Part shown: one piece after another, positions 61,183 to 64,000 of the stretch
Numbering within the stretch: the stretch's first letter is position 1
How the letters are laid out: every line of letters begins with the position of its first letter
DNA from: Pullulanibacillus sp. KACC 23026
GTDB lineage: Bacteria; Bacillota; Bacilli; Bacillales; Sporolactobacillaceae
DNA: 64,000 bases
Direction of reading: 5' to 3'
Assembly: GCF_029094525.1 (NCBI RefSeq)
Contig: NZ_CP119107.1
Span: forward strand, 1,054,001-1,118,000
Notes under the pieces: model-generated
The model's input: only the letters and a program-made list of their open reading frames with translations
Database searches by the model: none
What the model was told of the DNA's origin: nothing
Position numbers and translations under genes: made by a program

Positions 61183-63774
61183 ATGACGGATCAAAAAGGG
61201 ATTACCTTAAAGTGGCTAGAGAAGGGCTCTAATGGTGCAACAGGCGTGACTTGGGGGGTTCCCTGGAAACAAGGCGTTTTAGATAGAAAAGAAGAGTTGG
61301 TGCTGACCGATAGTAAGGGTGACCAGTTGCCCATTCAGACTTGGCCTACTGCTTTTTGGCCGGATGGCAGTGTCAAATGGACCGCTCATGCTGCCTCACT
61401 TGAGTATGTGCCAGATGAAGTTCTTCAAATCCATACAGGTGAAGCACACACACATGACCGTTCTTTAAAAGTGACGGAATCCGAAGAATACGTAGAAGTT
61501 GACACAGGAGAGATGGTTTGTTGTTTGAACAAAAAAGGGAGTTCTTTCTTTCAATCGATTAAGCAAGGTGGCAACACCGTGTGCAGTGGAAGCCACTTAA
61601 TTCTGATAAAAGAAGAGTACAGTCAAACAACTGGTCAACGTGTTTATAAAGAAGAGGACTTTATAAGTGATATTTCAAAAGTAACTGTTGAACAAGAGGG
61701 GCCTATACGCTGCACAATTAAGGTGGAGGGCAGACATCGCAGAGTGAATGGCGGTCGTGCATGGATTCCATTTACTTTGCGTTTTTATTTTTATGTCAAC
61801 CAAGCATCGATTAAGCTGGTGCACACCTTTATGTATGATGGCAATCCTCACGATGATTTTATTAAGGGCATCGGGATGTCCTTCGCTATTCCGATGGCAG
61901 GACCTCTCTATAACCGTCATGTTCGCTTGGCTGGTGATACTGGGTTCTTTAGTGAATCACCAAAAAATTTAGCGACACAGCGTACAGTTGGTAAATATAA
62001 TGAGCTGTTTAAACAACAACTGTCAGGAGAACGCGTAAGTTTTGACGAAGAGGAAGACCGTTATTTTTTAAATATCCTTGATGATGCGGCTGTGTGGGAC
62101 CGTTTTAAGTTGGTCCAACAGTCGGCAGATAGTTATACCATTTCCAAACGAACTAAGGAAGGGTGTAGCTGGTTAAATGCCGTAACGGGTCAACGTGCTG
62201 AAGGTCTTCTCTATGCTGGAAGCGAAAATGGGGGTCTTGCAGTTGGCTTTAGACATTTTTGGCAAAAGCATCCTTCATCATTAGAGGTGAGCGGAATGGC
62301 GGAGGATAGGGCTGAAATGAAAATCTGGTTTTGGTCGCCAAATGGAGAGGCGATGGATCTGCGCCATTACGATACAGAAACCCACTTAATCTCCTCCTAT
62401 GAAGGCTTTGAAGAAATGCGCAGTACGCCTTATGGGATTGCCAATTCGAGTGAGCTCATGATCCATTGTTTTACACAGACCCCATCACAAAATGAGTTAA
62501 AAGATTTGATTCACCAGAAGGAAAATCCACCAATCTTAGTCTGTACGCCTAATTATTATCATGAAGTCAAGGCGTTCGGGGCTTGGAGTCTTGAGAACCG
62601 TGAGACAAAGGCGCTTGAGCAAATTGAAGAGCAATTGGATGCCGCTTTTGATTTTTATCAAAATGAGGTTGAACAACGCCGCTGGTATGGCTTCTGGAAC
62701 TATGGGGACGTCATGCATACCTATGATTCGACTCGCCACACTTGGCGATATGATATTGGTGGCTTTGCCTGGCAAAACACGGAATTGGTTCCTAATATGT
62801 GGCTTTGGTATATGTTTTTAAGATCTGGCAGAGCGGATGTCTTTCGAATGGCAGAGGCTATGACGAGGCATACAAGCGAAGTCGATGTGTATCATTCTGG
62901 AGAATATGCGGGATTGGGTTCGCGCCATAATGTCGTTCACTGGGGCTGCGGGTGTAAAGAAGCGAGAATATCAATGGCCGGACTGCATCGTTTTTATTAC
63001 TACCTAACTGCCGACGAACGGATTGGGGACATTATGGATGAAGTGATCGATGCCGATTATACAACGGTTCATATGGATCCGATGCGCGCTTATTTTCCAA
63101 AGGATGAGTTTCCTACTCACACGAGGGTAGGTCCTGATTGGGCAGCCTTTGTTTCAAACTGGATGACACGGTGGGAACGTTACGAGGATACGGACTATCG
63201 CGATAAAATTTTGACAGGTATTGAATGCTTGAAAAACATGCCGTTGAAAATGAAAGCTCTTGCTACCTATGGTTACGATCCTAAAAGCGGACAAATTTTT
63301 GATATGGGTGAGTTTTCCGGTGGGCACCTGGCGATTTGTATGGGCGAGCCTCAAGTATGGATTGAGCTTGCAGGGCTCATAAACGACCCTGAGTGGGAAG
63401 AGATGCTGATCGAAATTGGTGAGTTTTACAATCTTCCAAGAGAAGAGAAAGCCCAACTTACAGGAGTCGACTTTAATAAAGGCAGTTATTCTTGGCCGAT
63501 GTTTTCCACTGGAATCACCGCCTATGCCGCAATGAAGCGACAAAACGAGCAGCTCGCTGAGTTAGCATGGGACATTCTTTTGAAGGACCGGGCTGGCAGC
63601 AGTTCCATGTCAGAATCTCTCCAGTCTGTTGAAGAAAACGAGTTTGTGAGACCTATTAAAGAAATTCCATGGGTTACAACGAATACGGTCTCCCAGTGGA
63701 CCTTAAATGCGATTATGTGTCTAGAGTTTATTGGAAAATCTTTGAGCACTGAAAAGGAAGTTACACAGGGGTGA
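61183..63774 (+). CDS. YetA/PcRGLX-like exo-rhamnogalacturonan lyase (PL26-type)
   Basis: 863 aa; ATG at 61183 with AAAGGAGGTG upstream (TTG at 61174 lies inside that RBS). Recognised by overall pattern: N-terminal beta domain (GVTWGVPWKQGVL, TWPTAFWPDGSVKWTAHA), central beta-sandwich (GIGMSFAIPMAG) and a C-terminal (alpha/alpha) catalytic-type domain (WYGFWNYGDVMHTYD, GLGSRHNVVHWGCGCKEARISMAG, THTRVGPDWAAF, FSTGITAYAAM). Related fungal PcRGLX cleaves rhamnogalacturonan I from its non-reducing end to unsaturated galacturonyl-rhamnose. No signal peptide, so it probably degrades imported oligomers inside the cell. Confidence 0.8.
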   Translation: MTDQKGITLKWLEKGSNGATGVTWGVPWKQGVLDRKEELVLTDSKGDQLPIQTWPTAFWPDGSVKWTAHAASLEYVPDEVLQIHTGEAHTHDRSLKVTESEEYVEVDTGEMVCCLNKKGSSFFQSIKQGGNTVCSGSHLILIKEEYSQTTGQRVYKEEDFISDISKVTVEQEGPIRCTIKVEGRHRRVNGGRAWIPFTLRFYFYVNQASIKLVHTFMYDGNPHDDFIKGIGMSFAIPMAGPLYNRHVRLAGDTGFFSESPKNLATQRTVGKYNELFKQQLSGERVSFDEEEDRYFLNILDDAAVWDRFKLVQQSADSYTISKRTKEGCSWLNAVTGQRAEGLLYAGSENGGLAVGFRHFWQKHPSSLEVSGMAEDRAEMKIWFWSPNGEAMDLRHYDTETHLISSYEGFEEMRSTPYGIANSSELMIHCFTQTPSQNELKDLIHQKENPPILVCTPNYYHEVKAFGAWSLENRETKALEQIEEQLDAAFDFYQNEVEQRRWYGFWNYGDVMHTYDSTRHTWRYDIGGFAWQNTELVPNMWLWYMFLRSGRADVFRMAEAMTRHTSEVDVYHSGEYAGLGSRHNVVHWGCGCKEARISMAGLHRFYYYLTADERIGDIMDEVIDADYTTVHMDPMRAYFPKDEFPTHTRVGPDWAAFVSNWMTRWERYEDTDYRDKILTGIECLKNMPLKMKALATYGYDPKSGQIFDMGEFSGGHLAICMGEPQVWIELAGLINDPEWEEMLIEIGEFYNLPREEKAQLTGVDFNKGSYSWPMFSTGITAYAAMKRQNEQLAELAWDILLKDRAGSSSMSESLQSVEENEFVRPIKEIPWVTTNTVSQWTLNAIMCLEFIGKSLSTEKEVTQG

Positions 63775-63781
63775 GAGGACA

Positions 63782-64000
63782 TTGAGCCAATCAGAAAGGC
63801 CACTTACACTTTTTCTTGCAGGGGATTCAACGGTCGCGGATTATCCTGATCACCAGGCGCCGATGGCAGGTTGGGGGCAAATGCTAGGAAACGACTGTTC
63901 TGATCAACTTGTTATTCGGAATTTCTCCTTATGTGGAAAGAGCTCCAAAAGCTTTATTGAGGAAGGGTATTTTCAGAAGATGATGGATGAAGTCAAGGAA
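63782..64000 (+). CDS. Rhamnogalacturonan acetylesterase, SGNH/GDSL (3' end outside window)
   Basis: A 73-codon start fragment; TTG at 63782 with GAGAGGA upstream, 7 bp after the YetA-like stop. LFLAGDSTVADYPDHQAPMAGWGQML is the block I GDS motif with catalytic Ser, typical of RhgT/YesT-type acetylesterases. RNFSLCGKSSKSFIEEG is block II with the oxyanion Gly. These remove acetyl groups from galacturonate residues so that lyases can act. No signal peptide, so it is intracellular. Runs off the right edge. Confidence 0.85.
   Translation, partial: MSQSERPLTLFLAGDSTVADYPDHQAPMAGWGQMLGNDCSDQLVIRNFSLCGKSSKSFIEEGYFQKMMDEVKE

Noticed and set aside
63154-63543. 129-codon minus-strand frame
   Set aside because: Antisense to the YetA-like lyase.

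Overview
The window is a piece of a low-to-moderate-GC, spore-forming Bacillales (Firmicutes) chromosome. Evidence: strong AGGAGG-type ribosome binding sites, frequent TTG/GTG starts, Rho-independent terminators after most operons, CcpA cre sites, a Bacillus-type Zur box and an alpha/beta-type small acid-soluble spore protein. I cannot name the species from sequence alone.

Layout. 0-4 kb: the 3' part of an ABC exporter, a degenerate M48-like membrane protein and a secreted lipoprotein hydrolase. 4.1-6.3 kb: a mobile-element scar, where the 5' end of a group IIC intron sits just behind a terminator and is cut by a decayed IS66 element. 6.3-11.4 kb: an operon of a polytopic membrane protein, two M20 amidohydrolases and a metal-dependent amidohydrolase, probably for uptake and hydrolysis of an N-acylated compound. 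12.2-17.3 kb: a copper/cytochrome-oxidase-maturation-like group (ResA-like, CcdA, SCO with a YtkA-like tail, a DeoR-type regulator with a Cys/His-rich NosL-like tail, Met-rich membrane and lipoproteins). 17.6-22.3 kb: a Zur-boxed zinc ABC transporter plus permease/TIGR03943 pair. 22.4-27 kb: a cell-wall amidase, an OpuC-type osmoprotectant ABC transporter and a SASP. 27.2-28.15 kb: an 18-unit, exactly 52-bp tandem repeat array.

29-64 kb is a pectin-utilisation island. A GH42 beta-galactosidase with a divergent AraC regulator is followed by a complete galacturonate pathway (UxaC, GPH transporter, LacI regulator, UxaB, UxaA, KdgA, KdgK), which converts galacturonate to pyruvate and glyceraldehyde-3-phosphate. 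Next come a minus-strand set (Gfo/Idh/MocA dehydrogenase, DUF993, TIM-barrel epimerase, second dehydrogenase) and a plus-strand set (CUT1 ABC transporter, DUF2264 protein, TIM-barrel epimerase, 2-hydroxyacid dehydrogenase, GntR/FCD regulator, dehydrogenase). The island ends with an Lpl-type ABC importer with two tandem binding proteins, a YetA/PcRGLX-like exo-rhamnogalacturonan lyase and the start of a rhamnogalacturonan acetylesterase.

A 13-bp palindrome, ATATATGATATAT, occurs identically upstream of three of these transcription units, with one variant at a fourth. It is the best candidate operator of the GntR regulator and ties the second half of the island into one regulon. No sugar-ABC ATPase is encoded here, so both importers must borrow one from elsewhere.
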